From: Andeanibacterium sp036384795
GTDB lineage: Bacteria; Pseudomonadota; Alphaproteobacteria; Sphingomonadales; Sphingomonadaceae
Direction: 5' to 3'
Length of the DNA: 64,000 bases
Assembly (NCBI GenBank): GCA_036384795.1
Contig: DASVLP010000088.1
Location: forward strand, 1 to 64,000
Part shown: piece by piece, positions 6,394 to 15,405 of the stretch
Layout of the letters: each line of letters begins with the position of its first letter
Numbering within the stretch: position 1 is the first letter of the stretch
Program-made: the position numbers and the translations under genes
Notes under the pieces: generated by a model
The model's database searches: none
The model's input: only the letters and a program-made list of their open reading frames with translations
Told to the model about the DNA's origin: nothing

Positions 6394-7902
6394 TCAAGCT
6401 CGCGGCGGTTGCTTTCTGTAGCTCAACGCCTCAGCCACGTGAATGCGCCCGACCTGTTCTGCGCCGGCCAGGTCGGCGATCGTTCGCGCGACGCGCAGCA
6501 TCCGGGTGTAGCCGCGCGCCGACAGGCGCATCGCTTCGGCCGCTTGGTAGAGCAGCTTCTTGCCCGGCTCGTCGGGAGTCGCGAATTGCTCGAGCGCCTC
6601 GCCGTCGAGCTCCGCGTTCATCCGGACACCGGTCTGTCCGCCGCGCGCCGTCTGGATTGCGCGTGCCCGCGCCACCCGTTCGCCGACCTCGGCCGAACCT
6701 TCCGTCGGTGGCGGCAGCGCCAGGTCGCTCGCGCTGACGGGATCGACTTCGACATGCAGGTCGATCCGGTCGAGCAGGGGCCCGGACAGCCGCGCTTGAT
6801 AGTCCGCCGCGCAGCGCGGGGCGCGGCTGCAGGCGAGCGCCGGATCGCCGAGGTGCCCGCACCGGCACGGATTCATCGCCGCAACCAGTTGCACCCGCGC
6901 GGGGAAAGTGACGTGCGCGTTCGCCCGGGCGACGCTGACTTCGCCGGTTTCCAGCGGTTGGCGCAGGGAATCGAGCACCGCGCGCTGGAACTCGGGCAAT
7001 TCGTCGAGGAACAGCACGCCCAGATGCGCCATGCTCACCTCTCCAGGCCGCACCCGCAGCCCGCCGCCGGTCAGCGCCGCCATCGAGGCGGAGTGATGCG
7101 GCGTGCGGAACGGGCGGGTGCGGCTGATTCGCCCGCCTTCCAGCTCGCCCGCGACCGACGCGACCATGCTGACCTCGAGCGCCTCGGCGCTGGTCAGCGG
7201 CGGAAGGATGCCCGGAAGGCATGCCGCGAGCAGGCTCTTGCCCGCCCCCGGAGGGCCGATCATCAGCAGGTTGTGGCCGCCGGCCGCCGAAATCTCGAGC
7301 GCGCGCTTGGCGCTTTCCTGGCCTTTCACCTGCTTCAAGTCCGGCCCCCGCGCCGGCTCCCCCACTTGTCCCGGTTGCGGTTCCGGCAGGCGTTGCACGC
7401 CCCGCAGGTGATTGAGGAGGCTGATGAGGTCGGGCGCGGCGCAGATCGGCACCCCCGCCGCCCAGCGCGCTTCCGACCCTTGCGCCGCGGGGCAGATCAG
7501 CCCCTTCTCCTCCTGGCTTGCGTGCAGCGCGGCAAGCAATACGCCCGGCGAGGCGACGATCCGCCCGTCGAGCGTCAGTTCGCCCACCGCGAGCCAGTCG
7601 GTAAGCAGCTCGGCGTCGACCACGCCCATCGCCGCGAGCAGCGCAAGCGCGATCGGCAGGTCGTAATGGCTGCCTTCCTTGGGCAGATCGGCGGGCGTCA
7701 GATTGATGGTGATCCGCTTGGGCGGCAATGAGAGGCCCATCGAGGCGAGCGCCGCCCGCACCCGCTCGCGGCTTTCGCCGACCGCCTTGTCGGGCAGGCC
7801 GACCAGATTGAACTTGGGCAGCCCCGGCGCGATCGAGCACTGCGTCTCGACGCTGCGCGCTTCGAGCCCGAGATAGGCCACCGTCGATACGACCCCGACC
7901 AC
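6394..7902 (-). CDS. YifB/ComM-family magnesium-chelatase-like AAA+ ATPase
   Basis: A 502-residue protein. The N-terminal ChlI-type domain has GLEARSVETQCSIAPGLPKFNLVGLPDKAVGESRERVRAA and NLTPADLPKEGSHYDLPIA. A Walker A box GPPGAGKSLLA follows, then LGVLFLDELPEF (Walker B), and a C-terminal helical domain with SARGYTRMLRVARTIADL. The family includes Haemophilus ComM, a branch-migration helicase that promotes integration during natural transformation. The GTG at 7902 was chosen because GGGGAAG lies eight bases upstream and the protein then has the family length; an extended frame upstream lacks homology. A four-cysteine cluster (CRCGHLGDPALAC) is present, as usual for this family. Confidence 0.93.
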   Translation of the reverse strand: MVGVVSTVAYLGLEARSVETQCSIAPGLPKFNLVGLPDKAVGESRERVRAALASMGLSLPPKRITINLTPADLPKEGSHYDLPIALALLAAMGVVDAELLTDWLAVGELTLDGRIVASPGVLLAALHASQEEKGLICPAAQGSEARWAAGVPICAAPDLISLLNHLRGVQRLPEPQPGQVGEPARGPDLKQVKGQESAKRALEISAAGGHNLLMIGPPGAGKSLLAACLPGILPPLTSAEALEVSMVASVAGELEGGRISRTRPFRTPHHSASMAALTGGGLRVRPGEVSMAHLGVLFLDELPEFQRAVLDSLRQPLETGEVSVARANAHVTFPARVQLVAAMNPCRCGHLGDPALACSRAPRCAADYQARLSGPLLDRIDLHVEVDPVSASDLALPPPTEGSAEVGERVARARAIQTARGGQTGVRMNAELDGEALEQFATPDEPGKKLLYQAAEAMRLSARGYTRMLRVARTIADLAGAEQVGRIHVAEALSYRKQPPRA

Positions 7903-8069
7903 GTGTTCAGCTTCCCCACGCCCCCTGTAGAGGCCGGACGATAGCGCGCCACGGCGCGAAGTCGAGGGCGCCAAGCGCTTTCGCCGCCGCTTCGGAGCAA
8001 TCGTGGTGAATCGCACAGCAACCCTTTGCGCTTACTCTCGGGTAGGGCGCCGCCCCGCATCCCCCCGGA

Positions 8070-8807
8070 ATGCGCCGGGTGATCCTTCTGCTCTCCACCT
8101 TTGCCGCGTTCGTCGGCGCGCCGGCGCACGCGCGGGTGACGGTGGTCGAGACCACCATGGCCGAGCAGAATTCGGGCGCCGAGCGGTTCGTCTCGGGCGT
8201 GCCGCTGGAGGATGTCGCGGGCATCGCGACGTACGGCCCCTTTCGGGTGACGGATGCGACTCATGCCGCGCTTGTCGGCATCACCGACGAGGACAGCCCG
8301 CGCGAGTTCGCCGCGATGCTGCACGCATTTCCGGCGCTGACGGAGCTCGATCTCGTCGAGTGCCCCGGCACGTTCGACGACCGCGCGAATCTGGCGCTCG
8401 GGCGGATGATCCATCGCGCCGGGCTCGAAACCCACGTTCCCGCCGATGGCTCGGTGCGTTCGGGCGCGGTCGAGCTGTTCATCGCCGGCGCCCGGCGCAG
8501 CATCGACGACGGCGCGCGCTTCGCGGTTCATGCCTGGGAAGACGAGGACGGATTGCAGGCGACCGATTATCCGCCCGACGCGCCCGACAACACCAAGTAC
8601 ATCGCCTATTATCGCGAGATGGGCATGCCCGCGGCCGAAGCTGCCGCGTTCTATGCCATGACCAACTCGGTGCCCAACGAGCAGGCGCTATGGCTTTCGG
8701 CCGGCGAGATGCGTGCCTGGGTGCCAACCCGCGACGCGCCGGTGGCGCTGCCGGCTTCGGTCGCGCCGCAACTGGCCTATCTTGACTTGAGCGGCTTGCC
8801 CGACTAA
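8070..8807 (+). CDS. Periplasmic ClpP/crotonase-fold protein (COG3904-like)
   Basis: A 245-residue protein with a signal peptide ending near AHA-RVT (residue about 21). The body resembles COG3904-type periplasmic proteins that use the ClpP/crotonase fold: LTELDLVECPGTFDDRANLALGRMIHRAGLETHV, then GSVRSGAVELFIAGARRSIDDGARFAVHAWEDE, then EMGMPAAEAAAFYAMTNSVPNEQALWLSAGEMRAWV. In relatives the second block carries a Ser in a C-x-S-A-C-like turn; here it is GSVRSGAVE, so a serine is available but the cysteines are missing. A serine-peptidase role is therefore possible but not shown. It ends before a terminator hairpin that precedes rpmH. Confidence 0.65.
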   Translation: MRRVILLLSTFAAFVGAPAHARVTVVETTMAEQNSGAERFVSGVPLEDVAGIATYGPFRVTDATHAALVGITDEDSPREFAAMLHAFPALTELDLVECPGTFDDRANLALGRMIHRAGLETHVPADGSVRSGAVELFIAGARRSIDDGARFAVHAWEDEDGLQATDYPPDAPDNTKYIAYYREMGMPAAEAAAFYAMTNSVPNEQALWLSAGEMRAWVPTRDAPVALPASVAPQLAYLDLSGLPD

Positions 8808-8824
8808 CCGCGCGCTCCGTAAGG

Positions 8825-8854
8825 GCCGCCCCGGGACGGGCGGCATTGTTTTTT
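8825..8854 (+). terminator. Intrinsic terminator between the ClpP-fold gene and rpmH
   Basis: GCCGCCC (8825-8831) pairs with GGGCGGC (8838-8844) around a 6-base loop, followed by attg and six T residues (8849-8854). It terminates the upstream gene, yet lies only 16 bases before the rpmH start codon. Confidence 0.8.
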
Positions 8855-8870
8855 CGTTTTCGAGGTTACC

Positions 8871-9011
8871 ATGTCGACCAAGCGCACCTTCCAGCCGAGC
8901 AACCTCGTGCGCAAGCGGCGCCACGGCTTCCGCGCCCGCAAGGCGACCGTCGGCGGCCGCAAGGTGCTCGCCGCCCGCCGCGCGCGGGGACGCAAGCGGC
9001 TCTCCGCCTGA
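8871..9011 (+). CDS. rpmH: 50S ribosomal protein L34
   Basis: A 46-residue, strongly basic protein beginning MSTKRTFQPSNLVRKRRHGF and ending GRKRLSA, the canonical L34 pattern. It heads the conserved rpmH-rnpA-yidD-yidC cluster. Its stop codon TGA (9009-9011) overlaps the CTG proposed as start of rnpA. A terminator hairpin sits 16 bases upstream, so either its promoter overlaps the hairpin or the hairpin attenuates read-through into this cluster. Confidence 0.97.
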   Translation: MSTKRTFQPSNLVRKRRHGFRARKATVGGRKVLAARRARGRKRLSA

Positions 9012-9400
9012 GCGAGGCCGGCGAAAGCCGAAACACGCTTGCGGTAATCAAGAACCGCTCGGACTTTCTTGCCGCCAACAAAGGGCTGCGCGTCGCGCGG
9101 CCCGGCTTCGTGTTGCTCGCGCGCCCGAACGGGGGGCGGGGGCTGCGCTACGGCGTCACCGTCACCAAGAAGATCGGCAACGCGGTGGTCCGCAACCGCA
9201 TGAAGCGGCGTTTGCGCGAACTGGCGCGCGCGCTGCTGCCCATTGAAGGGCTCGCCGGGCATGACCATGTCCTGATCGGGCGCGAGGGCGGGATCGAGCG
9301 CGATTTCGCGCTGCTGCGCAGCGAACTGTCCGCCGCGCTCGCCCGGACCGCGGCCGGCAAGGGCGATCCGCCGAGGAGGAAGGGCAGGCCGAGGCAATGA
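9008..9400 (+). CDS. rnpA: Ribonuclease P protein component
   Basis: About 130 residues. It contains IKNRSDFLAA near the N-terminus, RYGVTVTKKIGNAVVRN and the signature RNRMKRRLRELAR, the RNA-binding core of the RNase P protein that processes the 5' ends of tRNAs with the RnpB RNA. No ATG, GTG or TTG lies in frame near the expected N-terminus. The most sensible start is CTG 9008, which overlaps the rpmH stop as CTGA; the only alternative is a long upstream TTG extension (8846) running antiparallel to no known homology across all of rpmH. The end overlaps yidD by four bases (ATGA). The start codon is uncertain; the gene identity is not. Confidence 0.93.
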   Translation: MSEAGESRNTLAVIKNRSDFLAANKGLRVARPGFVLLARPNGGRGLRYGVTVTKKIGNAVVRNRMKRRLRELARALLPIEGLAGHDHVLIGREGGIERDFALLRSELSAALARTAAGKGDPPRRKGRPRQ

Positions 9401-9606
9401 AACAGGTGCTGATCTTCCTCGCCCGCGCCTGGCAGATCGGCCCTTCGCGGTTGATGCCGCCCACTTGCCGCTATGCCCCGTCGTGCTCGCAATATGCGAT
9501 CGAGGCGCTCGAAAGGCACGGCGCAATCAAGGGTGGATGGCTCGCGGCGAAGCGTCTATTGCGCTGCCACCCCTGGGGGGGACACGGCTTCGACCCGGTG
9601 CCGTGA
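9397..9606 (+). CDS. yidD: Membrane protein insertion efficiency factor YidD
   Basis: A 69-residue protein with the complete family signature: WQIGPSRLMPPTCRYAPSCSQYAIEALERHG, then GGWLAAKRLLRCHPWGGHGFDPVP. YidD assists YidC in inserting proteins into the inner membrane, and it sits between rnpA and yidC as in most bacteria. Start ATG 9397 overlaps the rnpA stop (ATGA), implying coupled translation. Conserved cysteines are present in the CRYAPSCSQY and RCHPWG motifs. Confidence 0.96.
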   Translation: MKQVLIFLARAWQIGPSRLMPPTCRYAPSCSQYAIEALERHGAIKGGWLAAKRLLRCHPWGGHGFDPVP

Positions 9607-9632
9607 CGCGCCGCGACGTATAGGGATCGCTC

Positions 9633-11393
9633 TTGGACAACCAGCGTAACTTCATAACCTTCCTCGTGCTGAGCGCGCTGCTGCTGATTGGCTGGCAGTT
9701 CTTTTCGAGCTGGTATTTCCCGACTCCCAAGCCGGTCGAGACCCATGCCGCCGCGCCCGCCGCGCAGGAAACCACCAAGCCGCGCCCGAACCAGGAAGGC
9801 GGGCTGCAGGACGCGGGCCAGATCGCCGCCGAGAAGCGCGAGCTCGCGACCGCGCTTGCCGAGCCGGGCCGCATCCGCATCATGGCGCCCAAGCTCGCCG
9901 GTTCGATCAACCCGGTCGGCGCCCAGCTCGACGACCTGACCCTCACCGCGCACCGCGAAACCGTCGCCAAGGACAGCCCGCCGGTGCGGCTGTTCTCGCC
10001 GGCGGGCACGCCCGCGCAGTATTTCACCCAGTTCGGCTTTCTCGGCGAAGGCGTGAAGGTGCCCGACGCCAACACGCGCTGGCAAGCCTCGGGCAACCTG
10101 CTCGCACCAAACCAGCCGGTGACGCTGAGCTGGGACAACGGCCAGGGTCAGACCTTCCGGATGACCTTCGCGATCGATGCCCAATACATGCTCACCGTCC
10201 AGCAGAGCGTCGAGAATCATGCGTCCGCCCCGGTGGTCGTGCGTCCTTTCGCGTTCGTCAGCCGCACCAGCACGACCGCGAGCATCGACACCTGGAACGT
10301 CCATTCGGGTCCGATCGGCGCGTTTGACGGCTCGGTGAACTTCGGCACCAACTACAAGGATATCGGCGCCGAGCCGGTCAAGACCGAAGGGCGGACCGAC
10401 TGGATCGGCTTTACCGACATCTATTGGCTCTCGGCGCTGATCCCGCAAAAAGGCAGCAACCCGGAAAGCGAATTCCGCGGGCTCGGCAACGACCGCTTCC
10501 GCGCCGATGTGATCTATCAGCCGGTTACCGTGCCCGCCGGCCAGGCGGTCACCCGCGACACCAAGCTGTTCGCCGGGGCGAAGGAGAGCCAGGTGCTCGG
10601 CGCGTACCAGGACGCGGGCATCCCCAATTTCAGCCGGGCGATCGACTGGGGCTGGTTCGAACTGCTCGAGAAGCCGATCCTGTGGCTGCTGAGGGAACTG
10701 TTCCATCTCGTCGGAAACCTCGGCGTCGCGATCATGCTGCTGACGCTGATCGTGCGCGGGGCGATGTTCCCGATCGCGCAGAAGCAGTTCGCCTCGATGG
10801 CCGCAATGCGCGCGATCCAGCCGAAGATGAAGGCGATCCAGGAACGCTACAAGGACGACAAGATGAAGGCGCAGCAGGAAGTCGCCGCGCTCTACAAGGC
10901 CGAGGGCGTGAACCCCCTTGCCGGCTGCCTGCCGCTGTTCCTGCAGATCCCGATCTTCTTCGCGCTGTACAAAGTTCTGCGCATCTCGATCGAGATGCGC
11001 CATCAGCCCTTCTTCGGCTGGATCAAGGATCTGTCGGCACCCGACCCGCTGCATATTCTCAACTTGTTCGGGCTGCTCCACTGGACTCCGCCCGCGATGC
11101 TCGCGATCGGGCCGCTGGCGCTGTTGCTGGGGCTTACGATGTTCCTCCAGTTCAAGCTCAACCCGGCGCAGATGGACCCCACCCAGCAACAGATGTTCAT
11201 GATCATGCCGTGGGTGATGATGTTCGTGATGGCGCCCTATGCCGCAGGTCTGCTGATCTATTGGTGCACCTCCAACCTGCTGACGATCACCCAGCAGGCC
11301 TATCTTTATTCGCGGCATCCGCAGTTGCGGGCGCAGACCGACAAGGCCAAGGCGGACGGCGACCGCGCGAAGGCGCGCGGGAAGAAAGGCTAG
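9633..11393 (+). CDS. yidC: Membrane protein insertase YidC/Oxa1
   Basis: A 586-residue insertase of the long Gram-negative form. TM1 is at residues about 5-22 (FITFLVLSALLLIGWQFFSSW), followed by a large periplasmic domain (about 60-350) and a five-helix Oxa1 core beginning LFHLVGNLGVAIMLLTLIVRGAMFP. The core includes VNPLAGCLPLFLQIPIFFALYKVL and a positively charged C-terminal tail (DKAKADGDRAKARGKKG). It inserts inner-membrane proteins alone or with SecYEG. The start is TTG 9633, preceded by AGGGAT. engB begins one base after the stop, so they share an operon. Confidence 0.97.
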   Translation: MDNQRNFITFLVLSALLLIGWQFFSSWYFPTPKPVETHAAAPAAQETTKPRPNQEGGLQDAGQIAAEKRELATALAEPGRIRIMAPKLAGSINPVGAQLDDLTLTAHRETVAKDSPPVRLFSPAGTPAQYFTQFGFLGEGVKVPDANTRWQASGNLLAPNQPVTLSWDNGQGQTFRMTFAIDAQYMLTVQQSVENHASAPVVVRPFAFVSRTSTTASIDTWNVHSGPIGAFDGSVNFGTNYKDIGAEPVKTEGRTDWIGFTDIYWLSALIPQKGSNPESEFRGLGNDRFRADVIYQPVTVPAGQAVTRDTKLFAGAKESQVLGAYQDAGIPNFSRAIDWGWFELLEKPILWLLRELFHLVGNLGVAIMLLTLIVRGAMFPIAQKQFASMAAMRAIQPKMKAIQERYKDDKMKAQQEVAALYKAEGVNPLAGCLPLFLQIPIFFALYKVLRISIEMRHQPFFGWIKDLSAPDPLHILNLFGLLHWTPPAMLAIGPLALLLGLTMFLQFKLNPAQMDPTQQQMFMIMPWVMMFVMAPYAAGLLIYWCTSNLLTITQQAYLYSRHPQLRAQTDKAKADGDRAKARGKKG

Positions 11394-11394
11394 C

Positions 11395-12033
11395 GTGGGT
11401 GCCGCCGAGGACCTCGAGACGCAGGCGGCAAAGCTGTTTTCCGGCCGCGTCGAGTTCCTGCTCGGCGCGCCGGCGGCGAAGTTCCTGCCCGAGCCGGCCC
11501 TGCCCGAGATCGCCTTCACCGGCCGCAGCAATGTCGGCAAAAGCTCGCTGCTCAACGCGCTGACCGGGCGCAAGGCGCTCGCGCGCACATCCGTGACGCC
11601 CGGGCGCACGCAGGAGATCAACTTCTTCGAAGTAGGCGATCCCGCGCGCTTCCGGCTGGTCGACATGCCGGGCTACGGGTTCGCCAAGGCGCCGGTAAAG
11701 ACCGTGAGCAAATGGCATGGCTTCGTGCGCGACTACCTGCGCGGGCGCACGGTGCTCAAGCGAGTGCTGCTGCTGGTCGACGCGCGCCATGGCCTCAAAC
11801 CGGCCGATCTCGAGATGATGGAACTGCTCGATCAGGCCGCGGTCACCTATCGGCTGGTGCTGACCAAGGCCGACAAGCTGAAGGCGAGCGATCTTGCCGC
11901 GACGCTTGCCCAAACCCAGGCAACGGCGAAGAAGCATTCGGCCGCGTTCCCCGAAATCCACGTCACTTCGGCGGAAAAGAAGCTCGGAATCGCAGCCTTG
12001 CGCGCCGCGGTAGTGGCCGACGCCGACGGCTGA
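11395..12033 (+). CDS. engB: Ribosome biogenesis GTPase YihA/EngB
   Basis: A 212-residue TrmE-Era-EngA-like GTPase. G1 is GRSNVGKSSLLNAL, the G2 Thr lies in RTSVTPGRTQEINFF, G3 is DMPGYGFAKAP, and G4 is LTKADKLK. The family is needed for assembly of the large ribosomal subunit. GTG 11395 begins one base after the yidC stop, so translation probably continues by reinitiation. The gene order yidC-engB is common in alphaproteobacteria, where argB often follows; here a TonB receptor follows instead. Confidence 0.95.
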   Translation: MGAAEDLETQAAKLFSGRVEFLLGAPAAKFLPEPALPEIAFTGRSNVGKSSLLNALTGRKALARTSVTPGRTQEINFFEVGDPARFRLVDMPGYGFAKAPVKTVSKWHGFVRDYLRGRTVLKRVLLLVDARHGLKPADLEMMELLDQAAVTYRLVLTKADKLKASDLAATLAQTQATAKKHSAAFPEIHVTSAEKKLGIAALRAAVVADADG

Positions 12034-12240
12034 AATAATCAAGGATTTACGCCGCACCGGTCATATGGATCGGCGTGCCGGGCGGCTATTTGACATTGCG
12101 AAATCCGAGTGTCAGGTTTCGGGTCACCAACAAACGAGCTTGAAGGCCGTGCGTTCGGGGTAATGCGAAGTTTCCCCCTGGTTCGGTCAAGAAAGCCGAA
12201 TAACAGCCGCTAACCCGGCGGCATTACAGGGGAGAGGTAT

Positions 12241-15200
12241 ATGCGCGGCGTCGCTTTCCGTGGTAATTTCGCTCGCACTCAGCTCAGCACCGTTGCATTG
12301 GCCGTAGGCTTGCTTGCCGGCAGCTCCGGCACGGCGTGGGCGCAGGATGACGTCCCTCCGGGCGAGCCGGCGCATCCGCAAGTCCAGGCGAACGGCGACG
12401 CGGCCAAGCCGGGGGACGAGATCATCGTCACCGGCTCGCGCGTCGGCAAGTCGACGTTCGACGAAGCCAGCCCGGTAACGGTGCTCGGCGAGAAGGAGAT
12501 CGACAACCTCAACCTCAACAACGTGGGTGAGGTGGTCGCGCAGCTTCCTTCGAACTCGAACTTCTTTGCCCCGAACAACGTCGGCCTTGGCAACTTCAAC
12601 GTCGGTGCCCAGCTGGTCAACCTGCGCGGCCTCAACCCGTTCTTCGGCACCCGCACGCTGACCCTGGTCGACACCAAGCGCGTCGTGCCCACGACCACCG
12701 GGGGCGGCGTCGACATCACTCTGATGCCGTCGATGCTGGTGCAGCGGACGGAAACGGTTACCGGCGGCGCCTCGGCGCTTTACGGCTCGGACGCGATTGC
12801 CGGCGTCGTGAACATCATTCTCGACACCAAGCTCGAAGGTTTCAAGGGCCAGGCCGATTTCAGCCAGACCTGGCACGGCGACGGAACCGACAAGCACGTC
12901 TCGGCCGCCTACGGCACCGGGTTCGCGGATAACCGCGGCCACATCGTCGTCGGCGTGGAATACGACAACCAGGACGCGATCGGGATCTGCTCGACCGAGC
13001 GCGACTGGTGCGGCGAGAATTACAACATAATCACCAACAATGCTTATCTGACGAACGGCGATCCGCACTACATCATCACCTCGAACACCTATTTCGCCGA
13101 TACCAGCCTCACCGGGGTTTTGGTCCCGATATTGGCCAACTGTCACTCGCCGCAGGGCTGCGCCGGAGGCACGGAATTCCAGGTGTCGCCCGACGGGAAG
13201 ACCCCCATCGCGTACGATCCGGGGCAGTATTCCTACGCATCGGGCCGCGGCGCATCGCGCGTCGGGGGCGACCAATATGCGGTCGGCCCGTACGACGCCA
13301 CGACTTTGCGGCCGTCGGTCAAGCGCTGGACCGCGCTCGGGCACGCCAGCTACGACGTGAGCGATGCGCTGACCGCCTCGCTCGAGTTTTCCTACGCCAA
13401 CACCAAGGGCGTCAATCCGGTCGCCAACGGCACCATCGGGCCGGCAATGAACCAGACCGTCGCGGGATCGTGGACGGGCAACCGCATCGCTGCGGACAAC
13501 GCTTTCCTCACGCCAGAACTCGCCGCGGCCATCGGTCCATACGGCGCCACTTTCGGGCGCTCGATGGTGAACGTCGAGAACGCCCTCAACCAGACTAACA
13601 ATGAGACCTGGCGCACGGTTGCCGCACTCAACGGCCAGATCACCTCGAACTGGGCATGGGATGCGTATTACACCCACGGCGAAAACAAGAACGAGCAGCA
13701 CCTGCAGCATAACGTGGTCGGCCCGTACCTGAATTACGCCCTCGATGCGGTGAAGGACGGAAGCGGCAACATCGTCTGCGGCGTCAACGTGCCCGGACGG
13801 ATCAATCCCAATACCGGCGCGCCCTATACGGCGAACGACGTCGCGGTCGCCAATGCCGCCGGCTCGTGCGTTCCGCTCAACCTGTTCGGAACCGGCAACG
13901 CCAGTCAGGCGGCGATCGATTACGCTTTCCGGACCCTGGACGAATACAACACCACCAAGCAGGATGCGGCCGCGATCAACTTCCGGGGCGACTTGTTCGA
14001 CGGCTGGGGCGCGGGCGCCGTCAAGCTCGCGTTCGGCGGCGAGTGGCGCAAGGAATCGGTCGTGTCGACACACGATCGCGCGAACACTCCCTATGCCGAT
14101 TTGTTCACGCTCAGCTACGGCCTCGACTACGGCGGCAACACCCGCGTGATGGAGGGTTACGGCGAATTGAACGTGCCGGTGTTCGCCAATGCCCCGGTCG
14201 GCAAGTCGTTGGTTCTCGACCTGGCGGCGCGCTATACGGATACCAAGGCCACGGGCACGCTCGGCGCCAACGCCGGCCTGTCGAACAGCCAGAATTTCTG
14301 GACCTGGCGAATCAATGCCGTGTGGGACGTGACCGATTGGTTCCGGCTGCGCGCGACCCGCTCGCGCGACGTGCGCGCGCCGCAGTTCCGCGAGCTATTC
14401 CAGTCTTACGCACCTCGCGTCGGTCCGCCGTTCGGCTACGTGGCTGCGAATCCGTGGGCGATCGCATACAACAGTGACACCTCTCATCCGCCGGTGCCGG
14501 TCGGCGATTCGCTGATACTGACGACCGGCGGCAACGTCGACCTCAAGCCGGAGACGGCCGACACCTTGACGATCGGCGGCGTGATTTCGCCCACGTCAGG
14601 GTTCATGTCGGGCTTCCGCTTTTCGGCCGATTGGTACCAGATCAGGATCAACGATGCGATCGCCGGCCCCCCGTTCGGCGTCGGTGCCGCCAATATCGCC
14701 ACCCTGTGTTACGCGGGCGCTCAAGCCTATTGCGACCTGATCACCTTCGTTCAGCCGGGCGAACCGGGCTACAATCCGAACTTCACCCACGATATAGCGA
14801 CCGTCACCGGCACCTCGCTGAACATTCAGGGGTTCACCACGCGCGGCATCGACTTCGAAGCGGCGTACTCGAGGCCGGTCGGCAACGGCTCGATCTCGAT
14901 CCGGGCGCTGGCCTCGTACCTCTACGACCAGTTGTTCGATCAGGGCCTGGGCCAGGCTCCGATCAACTACGCGGGGCAAACCGGCCCGACCGGCGCTTTC
15001 GGCAGCTTCAACACCTCGCCCAAATGGCAGGGCAACCTGATCGTGACCGCGACCCAGGGCAAGTTCTCGGGCACCGTCCAGGTCCGCTATGTCGGCCCGG
15101 GCCGGTTCGAGACGATTACCCCGCAGAACGCCGCGCCGGTCGCTCCGGGCGATCCGAACTACAGCAGCACGGACATCAACTCGATCAACACCAACCATGT

Positions 15201-15393
15201 CGCGTCGGCGGCTTACGTTAACATTTCGGCGTCGTACGACATCCTGAACGGCATTCAGCTGTTCGGATCGATCAACAACCTGTTCGACAAAGAGCCTCCG
15301 ATCGCCCCTGGCGGCAATGGCTATCCGACCAATCCGGTGTACTTCGATACCTACGGCCGGCTCTGGCGGGTGGGCGTGCGCGTGAAGATGTAG
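12241..15393 (+). CDS. TonB-dependent outer-membrane receptor
   Basis: A 1050-residue receptor. The signal peptide (about 1-36) ends at AWAQDD. Next comes a TonB-box-like segment DEIIVTGSRVGK, then a plug domain (DEASPVTVLGEKEIDNLNL, SALYGSDAIAGVVNIIL) and a 22-strand barrel ending in the aromatic-terminal strand GRLWRVGVRVKM. Several long loops carry cysteine pairs (for example CSTERDWCGE and CHSPQGCAGG), which may form disulfides. The 207-base leader region before it has no gene and a purine-rich ggggagagg ribosome-binding site. The substrate cannot be told from sequence: no transporter, siderophore or glycoside enzyme lies nearby, so it is an orphan receptor. Confidence 0.93.
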   Translation: MRGVAFRGNFARTQLSTVALAVGLLAGSSGTAWAQDDVPPGEPAHPQVQANGDAAKPGDEIIVTGSRVGKSTFDEASPVTVLGEKEIDNLNLNNVGEVVAQLPSNSNFFAPNNVGLGNFNVGAQLVNLRGLNPFFGTRTLTLVDTKRVVPTTTGGGVDITLMPSMLVQRTETVTGGASALYGSDAIAGVVNIILDTKLEGFKGQADFSQTWHGDGTDKHVSAAYGTGFADNRGHIVVGVEYDNQDAIGICSTERDWCGENYNIITNNAYLTNGDPHYIITSNTYFADTSLTGVLVPILANCHSPQGCAGGTEFQVSPDGKTPIAYDPGQYSYASGRGASRVGGDQYAVGPYDATTLRPSVKRWTALGHASYDVSDALTASLEFSYANTKGVNPVANGTIGPAMNQTVAGSWTGNRIAADNAFLTPELAAAIGPYGATFGRSMVNVENALNQTNNETWRTVAALNGQITSNWAWDAYYTHGENKNEQHLQHNVVGPYLNYALDAVKDGSGNIVCGVNVPGRINPNTGAPYTANDVAVANAAGSCVPLNLFGTGNASQAAIDYAFRTLDEYNTTKQDAAAINFRGDLFDGWGAGAVKLAFGGEWRKESVVSTHDRANTPYADLFTLSYGLDYGGNTRVMEGYGELNVPVFANAPVGKSLVLDLAARYTDTKATGTLGANAGLSNSQNFWTWRINAVWDVTDWFRLRATRSRDVRAPQFRELFQSYAPRVGPPFGYVAANPWAIAYNSDTSHPPVPVGDSLILTTGGNVDLKPETADTLTIGGVISPTSGFMSGFRFSADWYQIRINDAIAGPPFGVGAANIATLCYAGAQAYCDLITFVQPGEPGYNPNFTHDIATVTGTSLNIQGFTTRGIDFEAAYSRPVGNGSISIRALASYLYDQLFDQGLGQAPINYAGQTGPTGAFGSFNTSPKWQGNLIVTATQGKFSGTVQVRYVGPGRFETITPQNAAPVAPGDPNYSSTDINSINTNHVASAAYVNISASYDILNGIQLFGSINNLFDKEPPIAPGGNGYPTNPVYFDTYGRLWRVGVRVKM

Positions 15394-15405
15394 GCCGGCG
15401 GGCCA

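Noticed and set aside
9008..9400. A frameshifted or truncated rnpA, because no standard start codon was visible
   Set aside because: All rnpA motifs are in one open frame with normal length, and the CTGA overlap with rpmH gives a reasonable start, so the gene is not broken.
12034..12240. A riboswitch or small RNA ahead of the TonB receptor gene
   Set aside because: No recognisable conserved core (such as cobalamin-riboswitch elements) was seen in the 207-base leader. Folding and covariance searches would be required.
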